A stretch of 64,000 nucleotides of DNA, taken from contig NZ_JAQSDA010000027.1 in the NCBI RefSeq assembly GCF_029945685.1, positions 1 through 64,000 of the forward strand. Direction: 5' to 3'. Below, one piece after another: positions 45,780-54,768 of this stretch; within the stretch, counting starts at the first letter, position 1; every line of letters starts with the position of its first letter. The notes beneath the pieces were generated by a model that was not told where the DNA came from, made no database searches, and was given only the letters and a program-made list of their open reading frames with translations. Both the position numbers and the translations under genes were made by a program. This DNA is from Polaromonas sp. Lineage in GTDB: Bacteria > Pseudomonadota > Gammaproteobacteria > Burkholderiales > Burkholderiaceae_C.

Positions 45780-45826
45780 GAAACATTTGTATCAATAATT
45801 CGAAAAATATAGCACAAGTGTTTCAT
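45778..45826. promoter_or_regulatory. Probable RpiR-type operator overlapping the regulator start
   Basis: ATGAAACATTTGT (45778-45790) and ACAAGTGTTTCAT (45814-45826) are inverted arms with one mismatch and a 23-bp AT-rich spacer. The left arm covers the ATG of the RpiR gene; the spacer includes TATAGC/AATAATT-like promoter sequence. Position suggests autorepression of the four-gene operon. Confidence 0.65.
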
Positions 45827-45861
45827 ACAGCAAACCAGGCGCGCGCGACGCCTGAAGGTCT

Positions 45862-46185
45862 TCAACCGCAGCGCACCCGTCGAATCACGCCGGCAGCGTC
45901 CAGCTCGAGGTTGAGTCGCTGCGCATTGAACTCCATGGTGACCGCCTGGTTGGGACGCAGCACCCGCGCCATGTAGGAGCCGGAGCGCTGGCGCGCTTCC
46001 TCGACCACACTCGCGCCCGGCGCCTTGCCGACGGCGAACCGGGCACCGTCCGCATTGCAGGCGGTCCCGGGCGGCGGTGGTGGCATGGGACTGGTGCCCG
46101 TCGTAGGTGCGCCAGGTGCGGCACAGCCAGCCAGAACGACAAGACATGCCAGCGTGGTGCTGATCAGGGGGGTCTTCAACAACAT
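45862..46185 (-). CDS. I78-family peptidase inhibitor-like lipoprotein
   Basis: 107 aa from ATG 46185 preceded by GGAG. The lipobox is VVLAGC (Cys near residue 21), followed by a Pro-rich linker. The C-terminal domain has CNADGARFAVGKAPGASV, RVLRPNQAVTMEFNAQRLNLELD and the final VRRVRCG pattern, which fits the Inhibitor_I78 family. It is likely a small outer-membrane or periplasmic lipoprotein acting on serine peptidases; the target is unknown. Confidence 0.72.
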   Translation of the reverse strand: MLLKTPLISTTLACLVVLAGCAAPGAPTTGTSPMPPPPPGTACNADGARFAVGKAPGASVVEEARQRSGSYMARVLRPNQAVTMEFNAQRLNLELDAAGVIRRVRCG

Positions 46186-46293
46186 GAGGTCTCCGGGAAG
46201 TAAAGCGCCACCATAACGTCGGCGCCCCGGCGGCGCCCGCATTTTTACGACTGGTTGCGACACGGCGCGCCGCGCCCCCTGCAGCAGGACAAA

Positions 46294-46319
46294 AAAAAGC
46301 CACCTTGCGGTGGCTTTTT
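46294..46319. terminator. Bidirectional terminator downstream of tRNA-Ser
   Basis: AAAAAGCCACC TTGC GGTGGCTTTTT: an 11-bp stem with 4-nt loop and A/T runs on both sides. It starts 3 bp after the tRNA-Ser CCA end on the minus strand. Confidence 0.88.
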
Positions 46320-46322
46320 GTC

Positions 46323-46415
46323 TGGCGGAAACGGAGGGATTCGAACCCTCGATGAGGCTCTACACCCCATACTCCCTTAGCAGGGGAGCACCTTCGGCCA
46401 CTCGGTCACGTTTCC
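46323..46415 (-). tRNA. tRNA-Ser (GCT)
   Basis: Minus-strand 93-nt class II tRNA. The acceptor starts GGAAACG and pairs with CGTTTCC, the anticodon stem-loop CTCCCCTGCTAAGGGAG gives anticodon GCT, there is a long variable arm, the T-loop is GGTTCGAATCC, and CCA is encoded. Confidence 0.96.
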
Positions 46416-46467
46416 TGAATTCTGTCTGAGCCCGGATTATCTCACGACTTGGGCCGCTGTCCAGCGA

Positions 46468-47742
46468 TCAGGGGCTGGCGGCGGGCTGGTCCAGGTCAAA
46501 AGCCTTGTGCAAGGCGCGCACGGCGAGCTCCATGTACTTCTCGTCGATCACCACCGAGGTCTTGATCTCGCTGGTGGAGATCATCTGGATGTTGATGCCC
46601 TCTTCGCTCAGGCAGCGGAACATCTTGCTCGCAATGCCGACGTGGCTGCGCATGCCGATGCCGACGATGCTGACCTTGCAGATCTTGGCGTCGCCGGTGA
46701 TCTCCTGCGCACCCAGCTTGGGCAGGACCTCGGCCTTGAGCAGGTCAACGGCGCGCGCGTAGTCATTGCGGTGCACCGTGAAGCTGAAATCGGTTTTGCC
46801 GTCCTTGCTGATGTTCTGGATGATCACATCGACTTCGATGTTGGCGTCGGCCACGGCACCGAGGATCTGGTAGGCAATGCCCGGGGTGTCGGGCACGCCG
46901 AGAATGGAGATTTTGGCTTCGTCGCGGTTGAACGCGATGCCCGATACGATGGCTTGTTCCATTTTTTCGTCTTCCTCAAAACTGATCAGGGTGCCGGACT
47001 TGGCCTCTTCGTCGATGTCGATGTCCCAGGGCGTGAAGCTCGAAAGCACGCGCAGGGGCACCTTGTACTTGCCCGCAAACTCGACCGAGCGGATCTGCAG
47101 CACCTTGGAGCCCATGGACGCCATCTCGAGCATCTCTTCAAAACTCACGGTCTGCAGGCGGCGCGCCTCGGGCACCACACGCGGGTCGGTGGTGTACACC
47201 CCATCCACGTCGGTGTAGATCAGGCACTCGTGCGCCTTCATGGCCGCGGCCACGGCCACGGCCGAGGTGTCCGAGCCGCCACGGCCCAGCGTGGTGATGT
47301 TGCCGGCGTCGTCCACGCCCTGAAAGCCGGTGATGATGACCACCTTGCCGGCATCCAGGTCGGCGCGCACCCGCTTGTCGTCGATCGATTCGATGCGGGC
47401 TTTGGTGTAGGCGCTGTTGGTGCGGATAGGCATCTGCCAGCCGGCGTAACTGACGGCGTCCATGCCTTCGGCCTGCAGCGCAATCGCCAGCAGCGCACTG
47501 GAGGCCTGCTCGCCGGTGGCGGCCAGGGCGTCGAGTTCGCGGTGGTAGGCGTCGCTGGCCTTGCCGGGCGCCAGTTCCTTGGCCAGTCCCAGCAGGCGGT
47601 TGGTTTCACCGCTCATGGCGCTGGGCACCACCACCATCTGGTGGCCGGCTCGGGCCCACTTGGCCACGCGTTTGGCGACATTGCGGATGCGCTCGGTCGA
47701 GCCCATCGAGGTGCCGCCGTATTTATGAACGATCAATGCCAT
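46468..47742 (-). CDS. lysC: Aspartate kinase
   Basis: First step of Lys/Thr/Met biosynthesis. The 424-aa protein has the N-terminal kinase signature [11 protein letters not shown], catalytic region [24 protein letters not shown], and two C-terminal ACT domains (about residues 265-420; [18 protein letters not shown] and [19 protein letters not shown]). It is the last gene of the minus-strand cysS-lysC block, upstream of tRNA-Ser. Confidence 0.97.
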   Translation of the reverse strand: MALIVHKYGGTSMGSTERIRNVAKRVAKWARAGHQMVVVPSAMSGETNRLLGLAKELAPGKASDAYHRELDALAATGEQASSALLAIALQAEGMDAVSYAGWQMPIRTNSAYTKARIESIDDKRVRADLDAGKVVIITGFQGVDDAGNITTLGRGGSDTSAVAVAAAMKAHECLIYTDVDGVYTTDPRVVPEARRLQTVSFEEMLEMASMGSKVLQIRSVEFAGKYKVPLRVLSSFTPWDIDIDEEAKSGTLISFEEDEKMEQAIVSGIAFNRDEAKISILGVPDTPGIAYQILGAVADANIEVDVIIQNISKDGKTDFSFTVHRNDYARAVDLLKAEVLPKLGAQEITGDAKICKVSIVGIGMRSHVGIASKMFRCLSEEGINIQMISTSEIKTSVVIDEKYMELAVRALHKAFDLDQPAASP

Positions 47743-47924
47743 TGCAGGGTGTCAATCAGGAGTTGGTTGCGAACATTGCTCGTGGCAGCCTCCCGTGTCA
47801 CCCCCCCACAGAAGGCCGGGACCGCCAGCAAAGCCTTCAATTATACCTAGGACAACTACCTAGACGACACGCCAAAGCGGGTTGTGACAAGGCTCACGTG
47901 CGCCGGCCCCCGGCGGTGCGCCGC
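47743..47924. other. Gap between lysC and tilS
   Basis: 182 bp with no recognisable gene. It contains a short direct repeat (ACCTAGGAC / ACCTAGACG at about 47847-47868) and a GC-rich stretch near the tilS end. I see no terminator or riboswitch structure. Confidence 0.4.
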
Positions 47925-48869
47925 TCAGGCGGCGAAATGCAAACAGTCCCCGGCCCGCGTCACATGGCCCGACGCGATCTTCAGATGAATCTGGTGGCCC
48001 CGCGTGGTGCAGGCCGCCACCTGGGAGAGCAGCTGTCCGAGCTGCGCTGCGCTGGGCGTGGCCTGGTGGTCCTCGCGCAGCCAGTGGCGCAGTGCATTGG
48101 CCTGCCGCGCCAGCGACAAGCCCTGCAATGACCTGATCACGGGCGGCCTGCCCAGCGCGGCGAGATCTTCACGCGCCACCTCGACCAGCAGGGACTGCGC
48201 CTGGGCGGCATGCTGGGCGCTGCGCGCAAAGGTTTCGCGAAACTGCGGAAAGGTCTCGGCCAGTGCCGGCAGGAGGCGCGCGCGGATGCGGTTACGGGTG
48301 AAGCGCTCGTCGGTGTTGGTGGGGTCTTCAATGAAAACAGCCCCCCTTTGCGCCAGCCAGGCGCGGATCGCAGGGCCTGGAACCTGCAGCAAGGGCCGGT
48401 AGTACATCAGCCCGTCGCGCTGCCAGCTCGCGGGCATGGCGCTCAGACCGGGCAGGCCCGCGCCGCGGCTGAGTGCCAGCAGCATCGTCTCGACCTGGTC
48501 GTCTGCATGTTGCGCAAGCGCTATGCTTTTAATAGCTGGTTGCGCCCGCTCCTCAAGGGCCAGAGCACGAAAAGCCTCATAACGTGCCTTGCGGGCAGCG
48601 TCTTCCGGGCTGTCGCCCGGCGCATGACCGGCCATGACGCGACTCACGCGCAAAGGCACCTGCAGGTGCGCACACACAGCCTCACAATGGCGGGCGAAAT
48701 CATCGGCAGCAGCCTGCAGTCCGTGGTGCACATGCACCGCCCTCACCTGCCCCGGCCACTTCTCGGTGCAAGCCAGCAGTAGGGCCGTGGAATCGGCGCC
48801 GCCGCTGTAAGCAACGGCCAGAGGAAGTTGCGGGGAAAAGACGCGCAGGGCGTCGTCAACGGTGGCCAT
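47925..48869 (-). CDS. tilS: tRNA(Ile)-lysidine synthetase
   Basis: Converts C34 of tRNA-Ile(CAU) to lysidine. The 314-aa protein has the PP-loop VAYSGGADSTALLLAC at the N-terminus and HADDQVETMLLALSRG. It lacks much of the longer C-terminal domain of E. coli TilS, as in many betaproteobacteria. Residues about 102-118 (ALEERAQPAIKSIALAQ) just before HADDQ are encoded by an R1 repeat. It follows accA. Confidence 0.94.
   Translation of the reverse strand: MATVDDALRVFSPQLPLAVAYSGGADSTALLLACTEKWPGQVRAVHVHHGLQAAADDFARHCEAVCAHLQVPLRVSRVMAGHAPGDSPEDAARKARYEAFRALALEERAQPAIKSIALAQHADDQVETMLLALSRGAGLPGLSAMPASWQRDGLMYYRPLLQVPGPAIRAWLAQRGAVFIEDPTNTDERFTRNRIRARLLPALAETFPQFRETFARSAQHAAQAQSLLVEVAREDLAALGRPPVIRSLQGLSLARQANALRHWLREDHQATPSAAQLGQLLSQVAACTTRGHQIHLKIASGHVTRAGDCLHFAA
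48510..48570. repeat. R1 interspersed repeat inside tilS
   Basis: Plus orientation: GCTATGCTTTTAATAGCTGG, TTGCGCCCGC, TCAAGGGCCAGAGC. It is in frame, immediately before the codons of the conserved HADDQ motif. Confidence 0.88.
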
Positions 48870-48901
48870 GCGACCTCAGCCACCGCTGGACGGGTGGCGG
48901 C

Positions 48902-49879
48902 CTATTTCGCGTCAGCCTTGGTGTCGGTGTAGCGGCCATAACTTTGCAGGCGCTCGTAGCGGCGGTCCAGCAGCTCCTTGACCTTGAGGTCGCTGACCTG
49001 GCGGAAGGCGTCGTTGAGGGCGCGCTTGAGGAAGGCCGCCATCTGCTTGTGGTCTCGGTGCGCGCCGCCCACCGGCTCGTTGACGATCTTGTCGATCACG
49101 CCAAGCGCCTTCAGGCGATGCGCGGTGATGCCCAGGGCCTCGGCGGCTTCCTCGGCCTTGTCCGATGTTTTCCAGAGGATGGAGGCGCAGCCTTCCGGGC
49201 TGATGACCGAGTAGATCGAATACTGCAGCATCACGACCTGGTCGGCCACGGAGATCGCCAGAGCGCCGCCGGAGCCCCCTTCGCCGATGATGGTGGTGAT
49301 GATGGGCACCTCGAGCTGCGCCATTTCGAAAATGTTGCGGCCGATGGCTTCGGACTGGCCGCGCTCCTCAGCGTCGATGCCGGGGTAGGCGCCCGGGGTG
49401 TCGACAAAGGTGAACACCGGCAGCTTGAATTTTTCGGCGGTTTTCATCAGGCGCAGGGCCTTGCGGTAACCCTCGGGCTTGCTCATGCCGAAGTTGCGCA
49501 GGCCGCGTTCTTTCGTGTCACGCCCCTTCTGGTGGCCCAGCACCATGCAGGCGGTGCCGTTGAAACGCGCCAGGCCGCCGACGATGCTCAGGTCGTCGGA
49601 AAAATGCCGGTCACCATGCAGTTCGACAAAGTCGGTGAACAGCTCGTTGACGTAGTCGAGCGTGTAGGGGCGCTCGGGGTGGCGCGCGATCTTGGTGATC
49701 TGCCAGGGCGTCAGGTCGCTGTAGATGTCCTTGGTGAGCTGCTGGCTTTTCTTGGCGAGCTGGTCGATTTCTTCGGAGATGTCCACCGCGGACTCGGTCT
49801 GCACGTAGCGCAGCTCTTCAATTTTTCCTTCGAGCTCCGCAATCGGCTGCTCGAAATCGAGAAAGGTCTTTTTGGCCAT
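48902..49879 (-). CDS. accA: Acetyl-CoA carboxylase carboxyltransferase subunit alpha
   Basis: 325 aa, the usual length. It forms the carboxyltransferase with AccD and makes malonyl-CoA. Landmarks are [18 protein letters not shown] at the N-terminus, [18 protein letters not shown], the crotonase-fold active site [20 protein letters not shown] and [11 protein letters not shown], and [15 protein letters not shown] precedes the ATG. Confidence 0.98.
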   Translation of the reverse strand: MAKKTFLDFEQPIAELEGKIEELRYVQTESAVDISEEIDQLAKKSQQLTKDIYSDLTPWQITKIARHPERPYTLDYVNELFTDFVELHGDRHFSDDLSIVGGLARFNGTACMVLGHQKGRDTKERGLRNFGMSKPEGYRKALRLMKTAEKFKLPVFTFVDTPGAYPGIDAEERGQSEAIGRNIFEMAQLEVPIITTIIGEGGSGGALAISVADQVVMLQYSIYSVISPEGCASILWKTSDKAEEAAEALGITAHRLKALGVIDKIVNEPVGGAHRDHKQMAAFLKRALNDAFRQVSDLKVKELLDRRYERLQSYGRYTDTKADAK

Positions 49880-49907
49880 GGTCTGCTCCTCAGGCTTGCT
49901 TCTTCAT

Positions 49908-50606
49908 TCAGGACTTCTCGGCACCCAGCACCGGCAAGGGGTCCAGCGAGCGCCAAATATACCAAGTTGCGACACTGCAAAACGGCGCCCAGGCGGCGGC
50001 CACTTCGCGTGCGTCGCTGCGGCTGACCGATTCACCGGAAAAATAATTCTGGCTGATGCCGTTGATCAGGCCCACGTCGTCAAGCGGCAGCACATTGGGC
50101 CGGCGCAGGTAGAAGATCAAAAACATTTCGGCGGTCCAGCGGCCAATGCCGCGAATCGCGACCAGTTCGGCAATGATGGCTTCGTCTTCCATCGCCTCCC
50201 AGTCCTTGACGTGCACCGTACCGGCGTCGAAGTGAATCGCCAGATCAACCAGGTACTCGACCTTGCGCGCGCTCAGGCCGGCAGCGCGCATGTCGTCCAC
50301 CTTGAGCTTGAGCACGTGGCCGGGGGTCATTTTTTTCGGCAACGCGTCAAAACGGTGCCAGACCGTCTGCGCCGCCTTCACGGAGATCTGCTGACCCACG
50401 ATACTGCGTGCCAGCGTGCTGAAGGCATCCCCGCGGGACTGCAGGCAGGCGTCGCCGAACCGGGGGATCAGGCGTTTCATGACCCGGTCCTTCTTGACCA
50501 GGTGTTTGCAGGCCTCCGCCCAGTAGCTCGGCACGATGGTCAGCGCCGGCTCCGCGACCTCGGCCAGTTCGGTGCTGGCCGGGCCGCTTTTTACTATCTT
50601 TTTCAT
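49908..50606 (-). CDS. DNA-3-methyladenine glycosylase II (HhH-GPD, AlkA-like)
   Basis: Base-excision repair glycosylase of 232 aa. The helix-hairpin-helix is VAIRGIGRWTAEMFLIF, followed by the catalytic Asp in LPLDDVGL (about residue 186). VGQQISVKAAQTVW is also conserved. The first codons (MKKIVKSG) lie in an R1 repeat and have no clear ribosome site, so the true start may differ slightly. It lies between cysS and accA, a common betaproteobacterial order. Confidence 0.9.
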   Translation of the reverse strand: MKKIVKSGPASTELAEVAEPALTIVPSYWAEACKHLVKKDRVMKRLIPRFGDACLQSRGDAFSTLARSIVGQQISVKAAQTVWHRFDALPKKMTPGHVLKLKVDDMRAAGLSARKVEYLVDLAIHFDAGTVHVKDWEAMEDEAIIAELVAIRGIGRWTAEMFLIFYLRRPNVLPLDDVGLINGISQNYFSGESVSRSDAREVAAAWAPFCSVATWYIWRSLDPLPVLGAEKS

Positions 50607-50655
50607 AGCTGGTTGCGCCCGTCCGTCATGGGCTGAAGACCTTTTTTTATTGAAA
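50585..50655. repeat. R1 interspersed repeat between cysS and the glycosylase gene
   Basis: Plus orientation: TACTATCTTTTTCATAGCTG, GTTGCGCCCG, CATGGGCTGAAGACC, TTTTTTTATTG. It covers the start codon region of the glycosylase and reaches to within 7 bp of the cysS stop. Confidence 0.88.
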
Positions 50656-50661
50656 CCTTCG

Positions 50662-52038
50662 TCACGAACGGACCTCCCAGGTGGTGCCGGCCGGCGCGTC
50701 TTTCAGCACAATGCCGCGTGCCAGCAGGTCCTGGCGGATGCGGTCGGCTTCAGCAAAGTTCTTGCCAGCCTTGGCGGCGGCGCGCTGCTCGATCAGGCTC
50801 TGGATGGCGGCCTCGTCCAGGCCTGCGCCGGCCTGCAGGAAGGCGGCCGGATCGTTTTGCAGCAGGCCGAGGCAGGCGCCCAGTGCCTTGAGCAGCCCCG
50901 CGAGTTCGGGTGACCGGGTCCTGTTGACCTCGCCGGCCAGATCGAACAGCACGGCCATCGCTTCGGGCGTACCGAAGTCATCGTCCATCGCCGCCTTGAA
51001 ACGGGCGGCAAACGGTTGCACCCAGTCGATCACCACCGTGGCCGGCTGGACCAGATGCAGCGCGGTGTACAGGCGCTTCAATGCATTGCGCGCATCGTCC
51101 AGATGCGCGTCGCTGTAGTTGAGCGCGCTGCGGTAGTGCGAACGCACGATGAAAAAGCGCACGGTTTCCGGGTCGTACTGCGCCAGCACCTCACGGATGG
51201 TGAAAAAGTTGCCCAGGCTTTTGGACATCTTCTCGTTGTCCACCCGCACGAAGCCGTTGTGCACCCAGAACTTCGCCAGCGGCTTGCCGTTGGCACCTTC
51301 GCTCTGCGCGATCTCGTTTTCGTGGTGCGGAAACTGCAGGTCGGCACCGCCCCCATGGATGTCGAAGGTCTCGCCCAGGGTCTGGCAGCTCATGGCCGAA
51401 CACTCGATGTGCCAGCCGGGCCGGCCCTTGCCGTAAGGGCTGTCCCACTGGGCATCGTCGGGCTCGGTCGGCTTGGCCGATTTCCACAGGACAAAATCGA
51501 GCGGGTCTTCCTTGCCGTCCAGCACGGCAACACGCTCGCCCGCCCTCAGCTCGTCGAGCGACTTGCCCGAAAGCTTGCCGTAGCCGGGGAATTTGCGCAC
51601 GGCGTAGTTCACATCGCCGTTGTCCGAGCGGTAGGCCAGGCCTCTTTGCTCCAGCGTGCCTATCATGCCCAGCATCTGCGGCACGTAGTCGGTGGCGCGC
51701 GGCTCCAGCGTGGGCGGCTCGATGCCGAGCGCACCGATGTCCTGGTGCATCGCCGTGATCATCTCGTCGGTCAGCGCACGGATGGTGATTCCCCGTTCGA
51801 CAGAACGCTTGATGATCTTGTCGTCGATGTCGGTGATGTTGCGCACATAGGTGACCTGGTAGCCGCTGACCCTGAGCCAGCGCTGGACCACGTCAAAGGC
51901 CATCATCATTCGGGCATGGCCGATGTGGCACAGGTCGTAAATCGTCATGCCGCACACATACATGCGCACATGGCCGGGAACCAGGGGCGAAAAATCCTCT
52001 ACGGCACGCGTCAACGTGTTGTAAATGCGAAGGCTCAT
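50662..52038 (-). CDS. cysS: Cysteinyl-tRNA synthetase
   Basis: Class I aminoacyl-tRNA synthetase of 458 aa. HIGH-type signature CHIGHARMM with the zinc ligand in [11 protein letters not shown]; other zinc ligands in [12 protein letters not shown] and [15 protein letters not shown] motif [17 protein letters not shown]-type anticodon domain at the C-terminus. First gene of the cysS-lysC block, divergent from the TPR gene. Confidence 0.98.
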   Translation of the reverse strand: MSLRIYNTLTRAVEDFSPLVPGHVRMYVCGMTIYDLCHIGHARMMMAFDVVQRWLRVSGYQVTYVRNITDIDDKIIKRSVERGITIRALTDEMITAMHQDIGALGIEPPTLEPRATDYVPQMLGMIGTLEQRGLAYRSDNGDVNYAVRKFPGYGKLSGKSLDELRAGERVAVLDGKEDPLDFVLWKSAKPTEPDDAQWDSPYGKGRPGWHIECSAMSCQTLGETFDIHGGGADLQFPHHENEIAQSEGANGKPLAKFWVHNGFVRVDNEKMSKSLGNFFTIREVLAQYDPETVRFFIVRSHYRSALNYSDAHLDDARNALKRLYTALHLVQPATVVIDWVQPFAARFKAAMDDDFGTPEAMAVLFDLAGEVNRTRSPELAGLLKALGACLGLLQNDPAAFLQAGAGLDEAAIQSLIEQRAAAKAGKNFAEADRIRQDLLARGIVLKDAPAGTTWEVRS

Positions 52039-52240
52039 GAAAAGTCTGGGTGTTCAGTCTGGCTGGAACCGCCGGAACCGGGAAGGTGCGCTGGAGCGGG
52101 GGCGGGTCATCGGGTGCATCGGCAAAGGGAAAAACGGCTCCGAAAGGTCTGTCGACGGGATGCGAATGATGATTTTTCGCAGGAGCTTAAACTATACCCC
52201 TCAGATACAATCTCCCAGTATATCCAGCCAGGAAGAGCCC

Positions 52241-52333
52241 ATGCAGCACACCCTGCACAGCCGGCTGCTTCGGTTTTCTGTTTCATACCAGCCACACCAT
52301 GCGTTCCAGAGGAAATATGTCCAAGTCAGCTAA
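52241..52333 (+). CDS. Possible 30-aa leader peptide upstream of the TPR gene
   Basis: Open frame MQHTLHSRLLRFSV... of 30 codons preceded by AGGAAGA at 7-nt spacing. Its stop codon overlaps the start of the following gene by 17 nt, which would couple translation. There is no amino-acid run to suggest classical attenuation. It may be chance. Confidence 0.3.
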   Translation: MQHTLHSRLLRFSVSYQPHHAFQRKYVQVS

Positions 52334-53399
52334 TCTTTCAAACCAGGCGCTACCGACTGCCCTGCGCTTGCTGGCTCTGGTTGCGGCCCTGTGTGTGCCG
52401 CCCGCTCATGCCGACGACTACTCCGAGGTGAACACCCTCGTGCGCGCCGGACAATTGACGGAAGCCATGGCCAAGGCCGACAAGTACCTCGCCGGCAAAC
52501 CGCGCGACCCGCAGATGCGCTTCATCAAGGGCGTGATCCAGACCGAAGCCGGCAAGCCGAACGACGCGATCACCACGTTCACCAAGATCACGCAGGACTA
52601 CCCGGAACTGCCCGAGCCCTACAACAACCTGGCCGTGCTGTACGCCGGCCAGAACCAGTTCGACAAGGCCCGGGCCGCCCTGGAAATGGCGATCCGCACC
52701 AACCCGAGCTATGCCACCGCGCACGAGAACCTCGGCGACGTGTATGCCAAGCTGGCCAGCCAGGCCTACAGCAAGGCGCTGCAGCTCGACGGCGGCAACA
52801 GTGCCGTGCCGCCCAAGCTGGCGCTGATCCGCACCCTGTTCACGCCGGAAGCCAAGGCCCAGAAGCCTGCTGCTGCGACACCGGCCACCCCCGCCGTGAC
52901 GGCCCAGGCCCCTGCCGCGCCGGCCAAACCGGCCGCAGCAACACCAGCAGCGCCGGCAGCGCCTGCCGTGCCGACACCCGCGCCCGCAGCACCCGCACCT
53001 GTCGCCCCCGCCGCGCCGGCGGCATCGCCCGCACCAGCGGCGGCCACACCGGTCAGCGCCGCCGAAAAGGAAGTTGAGGCTGCCGTCAGGGCCTGGGCCA
53101 GCGCCTGGGCCAGCAAGGACATGACGGCCTATCTGGCCGCCTACGGCAAGGACTTTGACACCCCCGGCAACCAGTCGCGCAAGGCCTGGGAAGAAGAGCG
53201 GCGCAGCCGCATCGTCGGCAAATCAAAGATCAGCGTGAAAATCAACAACCTGGCGGTCGACGTCAAGGGCAGCAAGGCCACGGCCAGGTTCCGCCAGGAT
53301 TACAGCGCTGATGCGCTGAACATCTCCAGCCGCAAGACACTGGACATGGCGAGGGCCGGCGAGCGCTGGCTCATCGTCAGGGAATCCACCGGCGGTTGA
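52317..53399 (+). CDS. TPR protein with Ala/Pro linker and C-terminal NTF2-like (Cds6-type) domain
   Basis: 360 aa from ATG 52317, which AGAGGAAAT precedes. It has a signal peptide (LALVAALCVPPAHADD), TPR repeats (about 35-165; EPYNNLAVLYAGQNQFDKAR), an 85-residue Ala/Pro linker, and a C-terminal NTF2-like domain (about 250-360; VRAWASAWASKDMTAYLAAYGKDF, DYSADALNISSRKTL). The same C-terminal fold ends the next gene, an L,D-transpeptidase, suggesting a joint role in the periplasm, perhaps peptidoglycan or outer-membrane attachment. Confidence 0.8.
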   Translation: MSKSANLSNQALPTALRLLALVAALCVPPAHADDYSEVNTLVRAGQLTEAMAKADKYLAGKPRDPQMRFIKGVIQTEAGKPNDAITTFTKITQDYPELPEPYNNLAVLYAGQNQFDKARAALEMAIRTNPSYATAHENLGDVYAKLASQAYSKALQLDGGNSAVPPKLALIRTLFTPEAKAQKPAAATPATPAVTAQAPAAPAKPAAATPAAPAAPAVPTPAPAAPAPVAPAAPAASPAPAAATPVSAAEKEVEAAVRAWASAWASKDMTAYLAAYGKDFDTPGNQSRKAWEEERRSRIVGKSKISVKINNLAVDVKGSKATARFRQDYSADALNISSRKTLDMARAGERWLIVRESTGG

Positions 53400-53475
53400 T
53401 GGCCGCCAGTTGCACACGCCCCCTCCGGCTCCTGCCTGACATTTTCCACGGCCACTGACCCCCACCCATCCCCCC

Positions 53476-54768
53476 ATGCAACGGGCATCCGCCACCCTCC
53501 TCGTCACGGCACTGTCGGTGATGTGCGGTCCCGCCCTCGCCCAGAGCGTGGACAAGAGAAAGTCCCACGCTACCACCGCTGCCTCCTCCCCCGGAAAGGG
53601 AGCAGCCCATCAACGCAGCGCAGCGCCACCCCCGACAGCCGCGCGGCCGGTGGTCAGGGACGGCGAAGCCGAAGCCCGCCTGATCGAGATCTACAAACTC
53701 GCTGGCCAGGCCCGGGGGCGCGAGGCACTGGTCAAGGCCGAGCGCCTGGTCAATGACCATCCCAACTTCCAGCTCGCCCAGCTGGTTTATGGCGACCTGC
53801 TGGCCGCCCGCTCCCGTCCGTTGCGCACGCTGGGCGACGTGTCCGACGGCACCGCCAAAGCCGGTGCCAGCACGCTGGCCGAGCTGCGCCAGGAATCCCT
53901 GATGCGGCTGAAGGCGCTGCGTGAGCGACCGGCGCCGGGCACCATTCCTTCGCAGTTCCTGGCGCTGTCGCCGCGCAACAAACATGCCATCGCGGTGGAC
54001 GCCTCGCGGGCCCGGCTCTACCTGTTTGAAAACTCCACCACCGGTCTCAAGCTGGTGAGCGACTATTACATCTCGGTGGGGAAATCCGGCATCGAAAAAT
54101 CGGTCGAGGGTGATTCGCGCACCCCGCTGGGCGTCTATTTCGTCACCAGCAACCTGGACCCGAAGTCCCTGAAAGACTTCTACGGCTCGGGCGCCCTGCC
54201 CATCAACTACCCCAATGCACTGGACCTCAAGCGCGGCAAGACCGGCGGCGGCATCTGGCTGCACGGCACACCGCCGACCCAGTTCTCGCGCGCGCCGCTG
54301 GCCAGCGACGGCTGTGTGGTGCTGGCCAATCCGGATCTGGAACGCATCATCCGTACCGTGGAGGTACGCACCACACCGGTGGTGATTGCGCAAAGCCTCA
54401 CCTGGGTGGCGCCGCACAGCATCAAGGCCGACAGCAAGGCTTTTGAAGAGGCGCTGAACAGCTGGCACCAGGCCAAATCGGCCGGTGACCTGGCCACCCT
54501 GGCCAGTCTGTACAGCAGCGACTTCAGCAGTTACGGCAAGACCCGCGACGACTGGACGGCCCAGCTGCGTAGCGAGGCCGACAGAAGGCGCGGCCGCGCC
54601 GTGCAGCTCAAGGACGTGTCTTACCTGCGCTGGACGGACAGCACCGACACCATGGTGGTAACCTTTGGCGAGGTGCTCAGCGGCTCGCGCACCGGCCCGG
54701 TGCGGCGCCAGTACTGGATGCGCCAGGGCAAGCAGTGGAAAATATTCTTTGAAGGAGTGATTGGATGA
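53476..54768 (+). CDS. L,D-transpeptidase (YkuD family) with C-terminal NTF2-like domain
   Basis: 430-aa exported protein (signal MQRASATLLVTALSVMCGPALAQ). The YkuD catalytic domain (about residues 170-310) has DSRTPLGVYFVTSNLD, GIWLHGTPPTQFSRAPLASDGCVVL with catalytic His and Cys. The C-terminal domain (about 320-430) is NTF2/Cds6-like (EALNSWHQAKSAGDLATLASLYSSDFSS), as in the preceding gene. Predicted to form or modify peptidoglycan cross-links. Its stop overlaps ppiA by 4 nt. Confidence 0.9.
   Translation: MQRASATLLVTALSVMCGPALAQSVDKRKSHATTAASSPGKGAAHQRSAAPPPTAARPVVRDGEAEARLIEIYKLAGQARGREALVKAERLVNDHPNFQLAQLVYGDLLAARSRPLRTLGDVSDGTAKAGASTLAELRQESLMRLKALRERPAPGTIPSQFLALSPRNKHAIAVDASRARLYLFENSTTGLKLVSDYYISVGKSGIEKSVEGDSRTPLGVYFVTSNLDPKSLKDFYGSGALPINYPNALDLKRGKTGGGIWLHGTPPTQFSRAPLASDGCVVLANPDLERIIRTVEVRTTPVVIAQSLTWVAPHSIKADSKAFEEALNSWHQAKSAGDLATLASLYSSDFSSYGKTRDDWTAQLRSEADRRRGRAVQLKDVSYLRWTDSTDTMVVTFGEVLSGSRTGPVRRQYWMRQGKQWKIFFEGVIG

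Noticed and set aside
53560-53640. A fourth R2 copy in the L,D-transpeptidase N-terminus
   Set aside because: Only short stretches (CCCACGCT, CCCCCGGAAAGGG) resemble R2; not enough to call.
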